NCBI GenBank assembly: GCA_951804985.1
Contig: OX638130.1
Coordinates: 41,565,475-41,629,474, forward strand
Origin: Dryomyza anilis
Lineage: Eukaryota > Arthropoda > Insecta > Diptera > Dryomyzidae
Direction: 5' to 3'
Length of the DNA: 64,000 nt
Shown: positions 1-8,816 of the stretch, piece by piece
How positions within the stretch are numbered: position 1 is the stretch's first letter
Layout of the letters: every line of letters starts with the position of its first letter
Notes under the pieces: model-generated
Databases searched by the model: none
The model's input: only the letters and a program-made list of their open reading frames with translations
Told to the model about the DNA's origin: nothing
Made by a program: the position numbers and the translations under genes

Positions 1-2177
1 ATTCTCCATCAAAAATATTGGATAAAACCAGCTCAGGAGCAGTGCAATCTTTCGCCCCTTGATGAAATGTATCAGGATCTGGCTGAATGTTGTGCGTGCG
101 AGAAGCAAATACATGATGCTGAACGACGGACATTTTACAATTTTTTTACTGGTGAATACGTGGGACCAATTCATGAAAAATGTAAGAAAAACCTTTAATT
201 TCAGATCTCCTTTTTTTCCTGTTATTTTTCATAATTTATCACGTTACATTTATCATCATGGGTGGCAATTTAAAAGCTATCCCATGTTATAAAGAATTGT
301 ATATTGCAATAACAAAAAAAATTATGGATGGGAAAAATCTTAGATTTAATATTAATTTTATAGATTCAAATAGGTTTCGAAATTCTAGTTTAGAAAAATT
401 AGCCTCATATATGAATAAAGAAAATTTTAAATTGTTAAAACATGAGCATGCTAATGTAGATAAATTTGATCTTTTGAGGAGGAAGGGGGTATTTCCTTAT
501 GATTATTTGAGTAGTTTTGACGTTTTAGATGACATCACTTTGCCTACAATAGACAAATTTTATAATTCATTAGACGACAGGGTGTGTACTAATGAAGACT
601 ATGCATTCGCTCAAAAAGTGTGGAATACATTTAACTGTAAGACGTTACGAGAATATATGCTATTATATTTGGAAAGTGATGTACTGATCTTAGCAGATGT
701 TTTTGAAAACTTTAGAAACATATGTAAAAAAAATTATAATTTAGATCCGTGCAATTATGTCACAGCTCCTTCTCTGTCTTGGGACGCAATGCTAAAGCTA
801 ACAAAGGTAGAATTAAAATTAATTAGCGATGTTGAAATTCAAAATTTTCTAAAAGTAGGAGTGCGTGGCGGTTTAACTCAATGCACTCACAGAATTTCAA
901 AAGCTAATATTAAATATTTGACAGCTGAAGTTAACATCAGTAAAAAAGAAAATTATTTGACCTATGTAGATGCGAATAATTTATATGGATGGGCAATGTC
1001 GCAAAAACTCTCTCTGATTTTAAATTTTTGACAGACACAGAAATTGCAGAAATAGATTTTTATACACTATATTGTGATGATTCTAATGGATATATACTAG
1101 AAGTAGATCTAGTATATACTAATAACATTCATGATAGTCATAATTGCTTACCGTTTTGTCCGGAAAATAAAATGCCCATGGGAGGAAAAAACAATAAACT
1201 AATTGCCGACCTTCACGATAAAGAAAAATATATAATTCATCTAAAAAACTTGCAATTATGTTGACAACATGGATTAATTTTGAAGAAAATTCAACATTTA
1301 AACAAAGTTCGTGGTTGGAACCGTACAACAAAAAAAAAGAAAGACCTCTACTAATGAATTTGAAAAAAATTTCTATAAATTAATGAATAACGCGGTGTAT
1401 GGAAAAACTATGGAAAATGTTAAAAAGCGAAGGGATGTTAAATTACTAACGCATTATCAAAATCGACAAAATTCTGAGGGGTATAGACAGCTTATAGCTA
1501 AGTCAAATTTTCATAGTATTGAAATTTTTAGTGATGAATTAGTCGGAATTGAGTTGACAAAATTAGAGATTTGTTACGACAAACCAATTTATGTAGGCGT
1601 AGTGGTTTTAGAACTTTCAAAGTGGCTGATGTATGATTTTTATTATAATTTTTTGAAGAATAAAAGTAAAAACATCGAAGCTATATATATGGATACAGAT
1701 AGTTTTGTGCTATCATCTTCTGATGATATTTACGATATAATAAAATCAAATCCATTGCATTTCGATACATCAGACTACAATGAAAATAATCAGTTCAATA
1801 TTAAGCCTCAAAATAAAAAAGTTTTGGGTCTAATGAAAGATGAAAATGCTGGTCGGATAATGACTGACTTCGCAGGATTGAAAGCAAAGGCATATGCGTA
1901 CATAGTTGAAGACGAAACTGTTAAAAAGTTAAAAGGTGTTAAAAATTCAATAGTAAGAAATATTGACTATAGCGACTATGAAGAGTGTATTAGAACCAAA
2001 AAAACATTCTATGGGCAACAGAGGGTTATTAGAAGTAGATCTCATCAGCTTTATACAGAAATATCTAATAAAATCAGCCTTAATTACAAAGACGATAAAC
2101 GGTATATATTACCTGATGGAATATCTACATTAGCATGGGTTCACTACAAAATATCCGATACTTTAAATTCTATGTAA
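1..2177 (+). pseudogene. Maverick protein-primed DNA polymerase B, frameshifted
   Basis: This enzyme would replicate the element by protein priming. In frame 1 (about 1-198) a Cys-x2-Cys (CCACEK) and later His-x3-Cys pair precede the exonuclease domain. Frame 2 then carries VIFHNLS (about 225), and frame 3 (258-1031) carries the exonuclease motif YLESDVLILADVF near 664 and palm motif A (VDANNLYGWAM) near 966. Frame 2 resumes at about 1010-1264. Frame 3 (1311-2177) carries motif B (KLMNNAVYGKTMEN, near 1376) and motif C (YMDTDS, near 1683). At least four frame changes break it. The true N-terminus is not in this copy; related N-terminal sequence is found at 2598-3203 and 11188-12311. Confidence 0.9.
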
Positions 2178-2411
2178 ATAACCTGTATATATATATATGT
2201 TTATAATTGTATAACTATATAAATAAGAAATAATTTTAATTAAATATATGTCCATATCCGTTTTTGTAAATTATATTTGTACTATTTTATTGATGACAAT
2301 ATACATTTAATAAAAAACCAAAATAAAATAAAACAAAAAAGTGTTGTTTTTTTATATATTTATTTCACAGGTGGTGGATTCAAATGAAAAAAAAAAGAAA
2401 TAATTTGTTTT
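2178..2411. other. AT-rich spacer after polymerase
   Basis: This stretch is AT-rich, with short TA runs and polyadenylation-like AATAAA motifs between the converging polymerase and zinc-knuckle genes. No reading frame of note was seen. Confidence 0.5.
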
Positions 2412-2555
2412 TTAGGTATTCTTCGGTTTTTTATTCTCTTTCTCCTTATGAAGATCATCATATTTCTTTTTCCTACATTGATCGACTTTGTGCTCATTAC
2501 TACCACAATAGTTGCAGTAAAGCAAGCGTTTATATCCTTTTCTAAACCAATCCAT
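2412..2555 (-). CDS. Small CCHC zinc-knuckle protein, 47 aa
   Basis: An uninterrupted minus-strand frame starts MDWFRKGYKR and holds a zinc knuckle CNYCGSNEHKVDQC (C-x2-C-x5-H-x4-C), followed by a very basic tail rich in Lys and Glu. The knuckle suggests nucleic-acid binding. It is short enough to be missed by length cut-offs, but the ATG, the intact knuckle and the stop all agree. It lies between the polymerase end and the integrase gene and runs the same way as the integrase. A gene of the element itself is the simplest reading; a leftover of a retroelement nucleocapsid is the alternative. Confidence 0.5.
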   Translation of the reverse strand: MDWFRKGYKRLLYCNYCGSNEHKVDQCRKKKYDDLHKEKENKKPKNT

Positions 2556-2565
2556 TTTGTTTATT

Positions 2566-3215
2566 AATATCAGTATTCTATATGATGCATTCGTAATGCA
2601 TCATGCAACCGCACCAAGAAGACACCAAGCAGCACCAAGCAGGCTACAAAATTCAAGCATTATAAGTATCTCTGATGATGAAGATGAAATTAGATGCAAG
2701 CAAACATCATCATCTAATATAAATAAGAGAAATGCTGCTCCACTTGCTAACCAACCCAAAAGGAGAGAATATTTGAGGACAAACATTGCTCTATTTGTCA
2801 CATTAGCATTCCGGTGAATCGTTTTAAAATGCATTTAAGGACGAATGCTCATAAGGAGAAAGCTGCAACATTTATTAGTGAAAAGGTTTTTCTAATATCA
2901 CCCCGAAATAACAGGGTATGCCGTCATTATAAAATTGTCAGCAATTTAAAAAATGAAATTTGCGTTGAAAAATTTTATAATGATTTGAAAGGCTTTTTAA
3001 AAAATATTGTTCAAACTAATATTATTGAGTTTGAATCAATTAAAATGAATGTGGTTCTATATGGAGAATATGTCCAAACCAATAATGAAAAAATGGTTAT
3101 GACATTAAAACATTTCTCAATTCCGTTTGTATGCATATATAATATAGACGAAATTGATTCAGTGTTAAATGCATTTTTGGATGAATATCAGTATTCTATA
3201 TGATGCATTCGTAAT
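2566..3215. repeat. Polymerase fragment bounded by an exact 32-bp direct repeat
   Basis: A 32-bp sequence at 2566-2597 recurs exactly at 3184-3215 in the same orientation and contains ATATGATGCATTCGTAAT. The roughly 586 bp between the copies encodes a fragment of the polymerase N-terminal region. The arrangement looks like a duplication made by template switching or unequal exchange, or a rearranged insert with a direct duplication. Confidence 0.75.
2598..3203 (+). pseudogene. Maverick polymerase N-terminal region, detached fragment
   Basis: The first part (about 2598-2765) encodes SIISISDDEDEIRC and APLANQPKRR, also found on the minus strand at about 11.95-12.1 kb. After a frame change near 2770-2815 comes a C2H2 finger (CSICHISIP, then H-x5-H), followed by a stretch ending in DEYQYSI that resembles the N-terminal part of insect Maverick polymerases. 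It would belong upstream of the exonuclease domain, but here it lies 3' of the polymerase end, so the element is rearranged. Family placement of the second half is from recall of the family pattern. Confidence 0.6.
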
Positions 3216-3279
3216 AGGCAATTACAAAATGATTAATATTTCTAATGATAGATCTTTTTATACCATTCTCATTTCTTTT

Positions 3280-4198
3280 TTATTTAAGCAACTGATTTTT
3301 ATTAATCCAGGTATTATGAGTGTCATCAAATCCTAGCCATTTAACAAATACTTTATTCCCTTTCCATTTCAAAATTTTTTCAATGAGATATAAATCTTTA
3401 TCTCGAACTCTTTGAAGTTCATATTCATAAAATGAACCTTGAATTATATTTCCCTTATAATCTTTTAAAATATAAGTCACTGGTTTTGTTATTTTGACCA
3501 TGTGAATAGTAAATATTTCTGTAGACCAATTTGGTTCATATCCCTTAAAAAATATACCCTTATATTTACTTATTCTAACGTGATCGTCTATATAAAATTT
3601 AGGCTTAGGAAATACTTTAGGAAAATTATAAACTGTTTTAAACAACATTTTTTCATTTCTTTTAGTTATTTCAATTGGTTTCATTTTTATAGTTCTATGC
3701 CAAGTGGTGTTGTATTCATTTAACAATTTTTCTATAGAATGAATCCATTTATAGTTGCCTTCCATACTAAACATTTTCCACATTTTACTTTTTAGTGTTC
3801 TATTAAACCTTACACATATAGACGCTTTCATATGAGTATACGTATGATAATGATTAATATTATATTGATTCATTAGACTTTTGAATTCTTTATTAAAAAA
3901 CTCTTTTCCCTGATAAGATTGAATATTTTTCGGTGAAACTTTTGAATTGTTTAATATGATTGACATTGCTGAAGTGACGTCTTGCAATTTTTTTATTTTT
4001 ACTGGAATGCCATATGCAAACTTAGAAAAAGTATCTATAACAGTAAGTATTTGTAACCATTATTTAGGGATTGATACGGAATCATTTCTACCAAATCAAT
4101 TTGCCATGTATCGTTTAAACTTTTTTGTATAAATCTTCTTCTAGGGAAATTTTTTCTAGCTGATCTATGAATTTCATTTACTACTGCTTGCTTAGACA

Positions 4199-4199
<1 letters not shown>
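3280..4199 (-). pseudogene. Maverick integrase with chromodomain, catalytically dead
   Basis: The protein would insert element DNA into the chromosome. The start MSKQAVVNEIHRSARK leads into the first catalytic Asp in DTWQIDLVEM. A frameshift lies near 4055, after which VIDTFSKFAYG follows. The second Asp is replaced: the usual S-D-x-G-K-E-F reads SYQGKEF. The catalytic Glu before RFNRTLK is also replaced (ICVRFNRTLK). The C-terminal chromodomain is visible (ILKWKGNKVFVKWLGFDDTH, then NTWI). About 305 codons is normal for the family. One frameshift plus two lost catalytic residues means the gene cannot encode an active enzyme. Confidence 0.88.

Positions 4200-4203
<4 letters not shown>

Positions 4204-4243
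<40 letters not shown>
4204..4243. repeat. (TA)n microsatellite
   Basis: About 20 TA dinucleotides lie immediately upstream of the integrase start codon, in the interval between integrase and the next minus-strand gene. Confidence 0.9.
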
Positions 4244-4249
<6 letters not shown>

Positions 4250-4278
4250 TGTTTTAAAATATAGAATTTATTTTATAT

Positions 4279-4959
4279 TTATACAGTTGTCTCTTTGGAT
4301 TTTGTTATTAATTTATATTGTTTTACATCATTTTTTATTTGTTTTTGCATTTTTTTGGAAATTTCATAACATAATCTAGTTAACTCTATTTTAATATCTC
4401 TATCATAAATTCCAGTCAATTCATTTAATTGTACATCATATTTTTTTAGTTCAAAACATTTTGGAATAAACTTATTATGGTAAAAATTATAAATTTGCTG
4501 TTGTAATATTGAATTCCAACAAAGAAATGATGATACAAAAATTCCAATACGTATTATATTCGTCCAGGCATCATTGTCTATTTCAGCAATATGTCCATTC
4601 TGTTTTAAAAACAATGTACACCTTCTATCACCTTTTCGATACTTAAATTCACAATTCAAATTATGTAATGTGGGATGATCTAATATTGTGTCTGGAGAAA
4701 GAAACTTATGATGGTCCAGTTTCAATTGTATGTATTCTTTGTATGCCATAAGATGTATCCATTCATCTCTTTCTAAACCAATGAAATTTTTCTTGTTACA
4801 TTGAATCCATATCATTGGTTTAAAGTTCCGCGTTGTTGAAAATCCACACTTAATTTTTATATTAGCACTGATATAGTTTTCCAATCCAAATATAATTTCA
4901 TGTTCCTGTCTCTTTCTTACATTACGAATTAAACTTTTATTCTCCTGCTGTTGATTCAT
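4279..4959 (-). CDS. Maverick-associated protein of unknown function, 226 aa
   Basis: This is an intact minus-strand frame from ATG (MNQQQENKSL). It is predicted soluble and rich in Lys, Ile and Asn. The first 90 residues contain alternating hydrophobic stretches (ANIKIKCGF, PMIWIQCNKKNFIGLERDEW) that could form a beta sheet like a PC4-type nucleic-acid-binding fold; this is a weak impression only. The second half is helical (KMQKQIKNDVKQYKLITK). It sits upstream of the integrase in the same orientation. A conserved accessory gene of insect Mavericks is the best description; no specific function can be assigned. Confidence 0.55.
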   Translation of the reverse strand: MNQQQENKSLIRNVRKRQEHEIIFGLENYISANIKIKCGFSTTRNFKPMIWIQCNKKNFIGLERDEWIHLMAYKEYIQLKLDHHKFLSPDTILDHPTLHNLNCEFKYRKGDRRCTLFLKQNGHIAEIDNDAWTNIIRIGIFVSSFLCWNSILQQQIYNFYHNKFIPKCFELKKYDVQLNELTGIYDRDIKIELTRLCYEISKKMQKQIKNDVKQYKLITKSKETTV

Positions 4960-5067
4960 CTTTTGAAACAAACCAAGGTACACTAAATTATTTCTGGTGA
5001 AATACTAGCTATAAAACCAGTTCAAAATTTTTAAATAGTTCAGTTAGTAAATATCATCAAATTTAAA

Positions 5068-5489
5068 ATGAACGCAGTTGAGAAAGAGAAGTCTGTCATA
5101 GTTGATTTTCAATACGTAACCGGAAATGGTAACCAAGTATTCATTAAAGAGTTGGCGTATATGAGTGGAGGCTCAGTAATACCTAACTACTATCTTTTTA
5201 AATCTCCGTATTCATACAATGAACTAGATAGTGCTTCGAAACGGAGACATATGTTCTGTAAAAGACATGTTAACGGACTGGATTGGACCGATGGATTCAT
5301 CGATTATTTAAACGCATCAGATATTTTGGGATCTCTTAAGAAATATAATACTATCTTTGTTGTAGAAAAAAGATTTCTTAGAACGATTTGTATCTTCAAA
5401 AGTAATTAATATTAATCTTGATATGAGTTTATGTAATTTACCAGACTACTTTGCCAGCAACATCCAGATATTCGATACAAATGCGCTCT
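5068..5489 (+). pseudogene. Conserved Maverick small protein, frameshifted
   Basis: The frame begins MNAVEKEKSVIVDFQYVTGN and contains FKSPYSYNELD and HVNGLDWTDGFIDY. This pattern matches a recurrent uncharacterised insect family, linked to Mavericks, that starts with a beta strand V-x-D-x-Q and later has H-x-G-x-x-W. The frame closes at 5409, but a neighbouring frame continues from about 5375 to a stop at 5489 with NLPDYFASNIQIFD. A single small shift near 5370 therefore separates the two parts. Full length would be about 140 residues. The fold is not assigned; a nuclease-like fold is a guess. Confidence 0.6.
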
Positions 5490-5774
5490 AAATAATGTTT
5501 TTAAAATATTCGTACACTTGGAAAAAAACTACTTTTGTTCTAATGAATATTGTGAAATTCTGGTATAATATTGTGAAATTATAACATAATATTGTGAAAT
5601 TATAGCATAATATAATGAAATTATTACATAGTAAATATATACAAAAAAAAAAAATATTTTTTTTATGTTTATATATATATATATATATAACTTGAGTTCT
5701 GAATGCTGGGTCGATTGATTTTAGTCCAGTTTTGAATTTCATCGAAGATACACGTAAAATAATTTACAGTTAGG
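5490..5774. repeat. AT-rich intergenic with about 25-bp tandem repeat
   Basis: Between 5540 and 5640 the unit AATATTGTGAAATTATAACAT is repeated about four times with small changes. It is followed by A and T runs and a (TA)n tract near 5670-5690. No gene was seen. It lies between two plus-strand genes. Confidence 0.7.
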
Positions 5775-6071
5775 ATGGATCTATTGACTGTTAAAAGTTT
5801 TTTAAAGGAGTTTGAAAATGTATTATTTGAGGATCATAAATTGGAAATTTTAGATCACATCGAATCTTTAAAACAATATCAGCATATGGAACAGGTGCAT
5901 TCAATCAATGGTAAACACTATGTATGCTGTTGTTGGTCTAAAAATGAAACAACATGCGGACCAGATACTTGCGAATGTTCAGACTTCAAGTTTACCTGTG
6001 TAAAGATTGAAAAACTTATGAAGTTATATTTAAGAATTAGGTTTAGTACACACATTAATTTAATTAAATAA
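5775..6071 (+). CDS. Cysteine-rich small Maverick protein, 98 aa
   Basis: The intact frame starts MDLLTVKSFLKEFENVLF. The centre is cysteine-rich (HYVCCCWSKNETTCGP then DTCECSDFKFTC), with eight Cys in about 35 residues, suggesting metal binding or disulphides. The N-terminus is probably helical and the C-terminus basic. It lies in the plus-strand block upstream of the ATPase. I do not recognise a named family. The length and position fit an element-specific accessory protein. Confidence 0.5.
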   Translation: MDLLTVKSFLKEFENVLFEDHKLEILDHIESLKQYQHMEQVHSINGKHYVCCCWSKNETTCGPDTCECSDFKFTCVKIEKLMKLYLRIRFSTHINLIK

Positions 6072-6151
6072 ATGAGTATATATAAAAAATAAAATCAAAA
6101 TATCTTTCATTCGTATTATATAGTTCAATTCAATTTATTCATCCATTTACA

Positions 6152-6811
6152 ATGTTAATTAGCGGACCATCAGGTTCAGGAAAAACAACATTTTTGAAAA
6201 ATTTGTTAGAAAACAGAGATATGTTGATTAGCAAGCGTATTAAAAGAGTTATTTGGTGCTATGGTGAAGAGCATGCAAAACCATCATTAAACAATATAGA
6301 ATATATTAAAGGAATACCTGATAATTTCGAAAACGAATTAAATGAACCAGTCCTTATTATTTTGGACGATCTAATGATGGGGGCATTCAATAAAGAAATC
6401 TGTGAACTTTTCACAAAAGGATCGCATCATCGAAATTTGTCTATAATTGTTGTAAATCAAAATATTTTTCATAAATCCTCTCATACTCGAGACATTTCAT
6501 TAAATACAAAATATATTGTAGTATTTAAAAATCCTCGAGATAAACTTCAATTTCAGCATTTGGCCAGACAAATTTGTCCTGAAAATTCAAAAGAGTTGAT
6601 GAGGATATATAAAGAGGTCACTGATGAACCACATGGCTATTTACTAATTGATCTTACTGAAAGCGTAAATGATCTTTTAAGATATCGAACAAATATATTT
6701 GACAGAGAGTTTTGTTATTGTTACTGCGATACAAGTGAAAATGGTTTACAAAAAGAATCTAAAGCGATTGAAGGAAAACAAGCATATTTTATACACGATC
6801 AAAAATGCTGA
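6152..6811 (+). CDS. Packaging ATPase (A32/FtsK-HerA type)
   Basis: In related elements and viruses this ATPase drives DNA into the capsid. Walker A is GPSGSGKTT at residues 5-13 and Walker B is VLIILDDLM near residue 70; a sensor-like IIVVNQN follows near residue 101. The frame is open, with about 219 codons from the first ATG. In-frame codons upstream of that ATG read IQFIHPFT, which matches the conserved lead-in to Walker A in this family. The true start therefore probably lay further upstream and has been lost or altered. The 3' end overlaps the next gene by 71 bp. Confidence 0.88.
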   Translation: MLISGPSGSGKTTFLKNLLENRDMLISKRIKRVIWCYGEEHAKPSLNNIEYIKGIPDNFENELNEPVLIILDDLMMGAFNKEICELFTKGSHHRNLSIIVVNQNIFHKSSHTRDISLNTKYIVVFKNPRDKLQFQHLARQICPENSKELMRIYKEVTDEPHGYLLIDLTESVNDLLRYRTNIFDREFCYCYCDTSENGLQKESKAIEGKQAYFIHDQKC

Positions 6812-7088
6812 TATCAAATTAAGAAAAGCTATATTAAAAAACTCAACTCCTGATCTTATTAAGGCAATTGCATAAATTTCTAATAATACACTTAGAGGAA
6901 ATAATAAATTAAAAACTAAGGATAGACAGTATTTAGAAAAGTATAAAAAAGAGCTTAGATGTCTGGCATGCTCAAAGCAATCACTGAGCTCGAAACGAAA
7001 AGTTCTTATTCAGAAAGGAGGATTTTTACCAGTGCTTATATCTTCGTTACTATCCGGAATAATTGGAAAATTAATTGAAAATGTCTAA
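6741..7088 (+). pseudogene. Small basic Maverick protein overlapping ATPase, one stop
   Basis: In the third frame an ATG at 6741 opens MVYKKNLKRLKENKHILYT and continues to a TAA at 7086. The only defect is an in-frame TAA at 6873. The pattern LRKAILK-x-x-x-P-x-L-I-K-A-I, a later L-x-x-Y-K-K-E-L-R and the terminal VLIQKGGFLP match a small basic protein often present in animal Polintons. Its function is unknown; a capsid core or DNA-condensing role is only a guess. It overlaps the ATPase at its 5' end and the next gene by 8 bp at its 3' end, a compact virus-like layout. Confidence 0.7.
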
Positions 7089-7774
7089 ATTAAAATTAAA
7101 TAAAGTATTACTTGTACATCCAAATACATATAATATGATCTTAAATGACTCTTCAGCATCAATATTTTTGAATAGAAAACTTTTACCAATATTCTCAAAT
7201 AAAAATACAACCGATTTTAATAAATGGCTAAGTATTCAACAAGAATTGAATAAATATTTCTATTTAAAACGCAATTTAAAGATTCCTAAACAATTAGAAG
7301 AAAATAATCAAGGTGAACATAAAATCGACAAAAAAGACATTGGAACTCAGACAAGTGACTTTACTAATGAGTTCACTCCACGAATTACAGAAAAAATAAA
7401 ATCAATATCAATGCCACACATTGATGATCAAAAAAAAACTTTATAATGAAGAAAATATATCTTCAAGTAAAACGGTTAATCCTAAAACAAGTCAAATATC
7501 CGCAATACCTATAAAATATAAAATAAACAAAACTGCTGTTCCGACTACATCGACTCCTAAGCAAGTAAAAAGAAAATTGTTAGATATGACACCAAATTTA
7601 AATAGTACTATGGACAATCCTAGAAAAAAACGGGAGCTATCTATGAAACTAAGTAAAGCGACATTAAAGAAAAAAGAGAAAAAATATCGAGTTTTCAGTC
7701 AACCATATAAAATTAAAAGTTCTATCAAATCGATTCAATATGGAGAAAATGATGTTGACTGGATATCATTATAG
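7081..7774 (+). pseudogene. Maverick basic protein of unknown role, frameshifted
   Basis: The ATG at 7081 starts MSKLKLNKVLLVHPNTYN, a typical opening of a Polinton gene found between the ATPase and capsid genes. The frame closes at 7446, and a second frame carries on to 7774, ending NDVDWISL. The break falls at an A-run near 7430. The middle is low-complexity and Lys/Ser/Thr-rich (STPKQVKRKLLDMTP), and the C-terminus is basic. About 230 residues would be normal. It could be a structural DNA-binding protein, but no domain is recognised. Confidence 0.6.
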
Positions 7775-7790
7775 AATATAAAATACAACA

Positions 7791-8297
7791 TTGAGTAAAT
7801 TGGTTTATTATACGTCGATAAACGCTGTAATGAACAACTTAAGCGAATTTTTTCTGTCTCTTTTGAGTAATAACTCTATGAGTGTATACACTAAAAATGT
7901 ACAATCTGCATTTACCAACATAATAAATATTCCTACGCAAATAACTGAGGATTGGGAAGTTGGACTTACTGAAATATTTATAAATCATAGATATATAGAT
8001 AATATAACGAGCGTACCCGAGGCTGTAGTACCAGACATTTTATTAGTGTACACTGATATAATTAAACCAAGGTGTGTTGGTGACACTAATTTAAGATGTA
8101 TAAAAATACTAGCATACAATAGACTTATACAACTAATAAGATTTCCATTTGTAGAATATTATCCTCTTGAAATATTGACTATTAAAGATATCTCTGTTTT
8201 AATAAGTGATTTAAAAGGACATAAAGTTTATTTTAAACCTAGCAGCATACCAATATATTTAACTCTTCACTTTCGAAAAAGGAATAAAAGACTATAA
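7791..8297 (+). CDS. Minor capsid (penton-like) protein
   Basis: This is likely the single-jelly-roll vertex protein of the virion. Family-type stretches are WEVGLTEIFINH (residues about 56-67), a V-Y-x-D-I-I-K-P-R-C-V-G-D-T block (about 87-100) and the C-terminal beta strand YLTLHFRKR. The frame is 168 codons, somewhat short but acceptable. There is no ATG at the start: the context around 7788 reads as if ATGAGT had become ATTGAGT, and the first internal ATG is 13 codons in. The gene lies between two basic proteins and upstream of the major capsid gene. Function is inferred from family resemblance. Confidence 0.72.
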   Translation: MSKLVYYTSINAVMNNLSEFFLSLLSNNSMSVYTKNVQSAFTNIINIPTQITEDWEVGLTEIFINHRYIDNITSVPEAVVPDILLVYTDIIKPRCVGDTNLRCIKILAYNRLIQLIRFPFVEYYPLEILTIKDISVLISDLKGHKVYFKPSSIPIYLTLHFRKRNKRL

Positions 8298-8343
8298 ATG
8301 AGGATGAACAGTAATACTTAACTCATATTTAAAAACAACAAGC

Positions 8344-8790
8344 ATGGAGCAACTTTTCTCGCAGGACTATCTTAATCAATCGGGATCCGGAATAAGTCAT
8401 ATTGGAACTCTATATATAGCACCGAGATTAATACAACAAGGCAGAGGCATTGGATCATTCTTTGCTGGGTTGTATAGAAATTTAAAGCCTTTATTTCTTT
8501 CGGGATTCAATGCTTTAAAAAATCAGGCAATTGAATCTGGAAAAACTATTATTAATGAAAGAAATATTTTGAAAGAACAAGGTAGAGATGCTATAGCCAA
8601 CCTCACAAATAAGGCTGTCAATCAATATTCTAAAAAATTTCAAAAAGGATCGGGAAAAAATAATATAAAACGGAAGAACCCTAAACGAACTCGTCATTCT
8701 AGGAAAACAACCAACAGCAAACGTTTCAAAAAAATACGTAAATATATACGTAAAACAAAAAAAAACTTATCCAAGGATATTTTCTCATAA
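8344..8790 (+). CDS. Capsid-associated basic protein, 148 aa
   Basis: The intact frame starts MEQLFSQDYLNQSGSGISH. A Gly-rich segment (QQGRGIGSFFAGLYRNLKP) precedes a long amphipathic helix region with GFNALKNQAIESGK, and the tail is extremely Lys/Arg-rich (KRKNPKRTRHSRKTTNSK). This glycine motif plus helix pattern is seen in Maverick genes next to the capsid genes and resembles adenovirus minor core or cement proteins in layout, not in proven homology. It lies directly upstream of the major capsid gene. Confidence 0.62.
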   Translation: MEQLFSQDYLNQSGSGISHIGTLYIAPRLIQQGRGIGSFFAGLYRNLKPLFLSGFNALKNQAIESGKTIINERNILKEQGRDAIANLTNKAVNQYSKKFQKGSGKNNIKRKNPKRTRHSRKTTNSKRFKKIRKYIRKTKKNLSKDIFS

Positions 8791-8816
8791 AAAAATACGA
8801 TAAATAAAACCGATAA

